Assembly (NCBI GenBank): GCA_937916195.1
Contig: CALFTO010000051.1
Location: 1 to 12,956 of the forward strand
Reading direction: 5' to 3'
Length of the DNA: 12,956 bases
DNA from: an uncultured Clostridia bacterium
GTDB lineage: Bacteria > Bacillota > Clostridia > Oscillospirales > Acutalibacteraceae
The notes beneath the pieces are model-generated. The model did not search any database. It had not been told where the DNA came from and was given only the letters and a program-made list of their open reading frames with translations. A program made the position numbers and the translations under genes. Positions within the stretch are counted from its first letter, which is position 1; each line of letters opens with the position of its first letter. Of the stretch, positions 12,563-12,956 are shown piece after piece.

Positions 12563-12956
12563 ATGTACGAAACAAGTCCATTTTTCTACGGTACAGGTAG
12601 AAGAAAGAAATCAGTAGCTCGTGTACGTGTTTATGCAGGTACAGGCAAAATCATCATCAATGACAGAGAAATCGACGATTATTTCGGTCTTGAAACACTT
12701 AAACTCATCGTTCGTCAGCCTCTTGCTCTTACAGGAACAGCTGATAAGTTCGATATCGTATGCCGTGTAAACGGTGGTGGCGTTACAGGTCAGGCTGGTG
12801 CTATCCGTCACGGTCTTTCACGTGCTCTTCTTCAGTATGACGAAAATCTTCGTCCTGCTCTTAAGAAGGCAGGTTTCTTAACAAGAGACCCAAGAATGAA
12901 AGAAAGAAAGAAGTACGGTCTCAAAGGCGCTCGTCGTGCACCTCAGTTCTCAAAGA
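12563..12956 (+). CDS. rpsI: 30S ribosomal protein S9 (truncated by window edge)
   Basis: 131 codons are visible. FYGTGRRKKSVARVRVYAGTGKI at the N-terminus, VNGGGVTGQAGAIRHGLSRAL in the middle and DPRMKERKKYGLKGARRAPQFSK at the end are diagnostic of S9, a 30S head protein whose C-terminal tail reaches the P-site tRNA. Family members end in SKR, so only about the last codon and the stop are missing. GGGAGG precedes the ATG by 9 bases. It is co-transcribed with rplM. Confidence 0.97.
   Translation, partial: MYETSPFFYGTGRRKKSVARVRVYAGTGKIIINDREIDDYFGLETLKLIVRQPLALTGTADKFDIVCRVNGGGVTGQAGAIRHGLSRALLQYDENLRPALKKAGFLTRDPRMKERKKYGLKGARRAPQFSK

Overview
The window looks like chromosome of a low-GC Firmicute, most likely a Clostridia/Oscillospirales-type gut or rumen anaerobe. 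This is inferred from the AT-rich intergenic DNA, the strong AGGAGG-type ribosome binding sites, consensus -35/-10 promoters with TGn extensions, and gene families such as DUF523, a clostridial CofE-like ligase and rplM-rpsI. No species can be named from sequence alone.

Bases 1-1563 are the end of an integrated mobile element: the N-terminal part of a tyrosine integrase (minus, cut by the window edge), a small excisionase-like HTH protein (minus), and a divergent XRE-type repressor (plus). A perfect 16-bp dyad fills the 17-bp spacer of the xis-int promoter, which looks like a repressor-controlled integration switch. The element abuts the 3' end of guaA, a known type of attachment site for integrative elements. 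GTTGCC repeats between the repressor and guaA are candidate integrase arm sites.

Bases 1564-7635 are minus-strand core and metabolic genes. The first pair is an operon of a CofE-like (F420-0:glutamate ligase family) protein and a GMP synthase that lacks its amidotransferase domain. Next come a SipW-like S26 peptidase, an EamA/DMT transporter and a UraA-type uracil permease. The permease has a long leader with a strong intrinsic terminator and a competing upstream segment, so it is probably attenuated. A DUF523 protein follows, divergent from upp.

Bases 7788-12956 hold upp (plus), then a minus-strand operon of an ApgM-family protein (a proposed homoserine kinase analogue) and O-acetylhomoserine sulfhydrylase (metY). 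A TtcA-family tRNA 2-thiolation enzyme follows. The ribosomal pair rplM-rpsI (plus) runs off the right edge. Uracil permease and UPRT together form a uracil salvage route. MetY and the ApgM protein may act on homoserine derivatives.

Most of the window is ordinary core genome. The points worth a second look are the operator inside the xis promoter, the uraA leader, the amidotransferase-less GuaA next to a CofE-like ligase, and two 28-bp heptamer arrays that each begin one base after a stop codon. No tRNA, rRNA, CRISPR array, insertion sequence or origin was seen.
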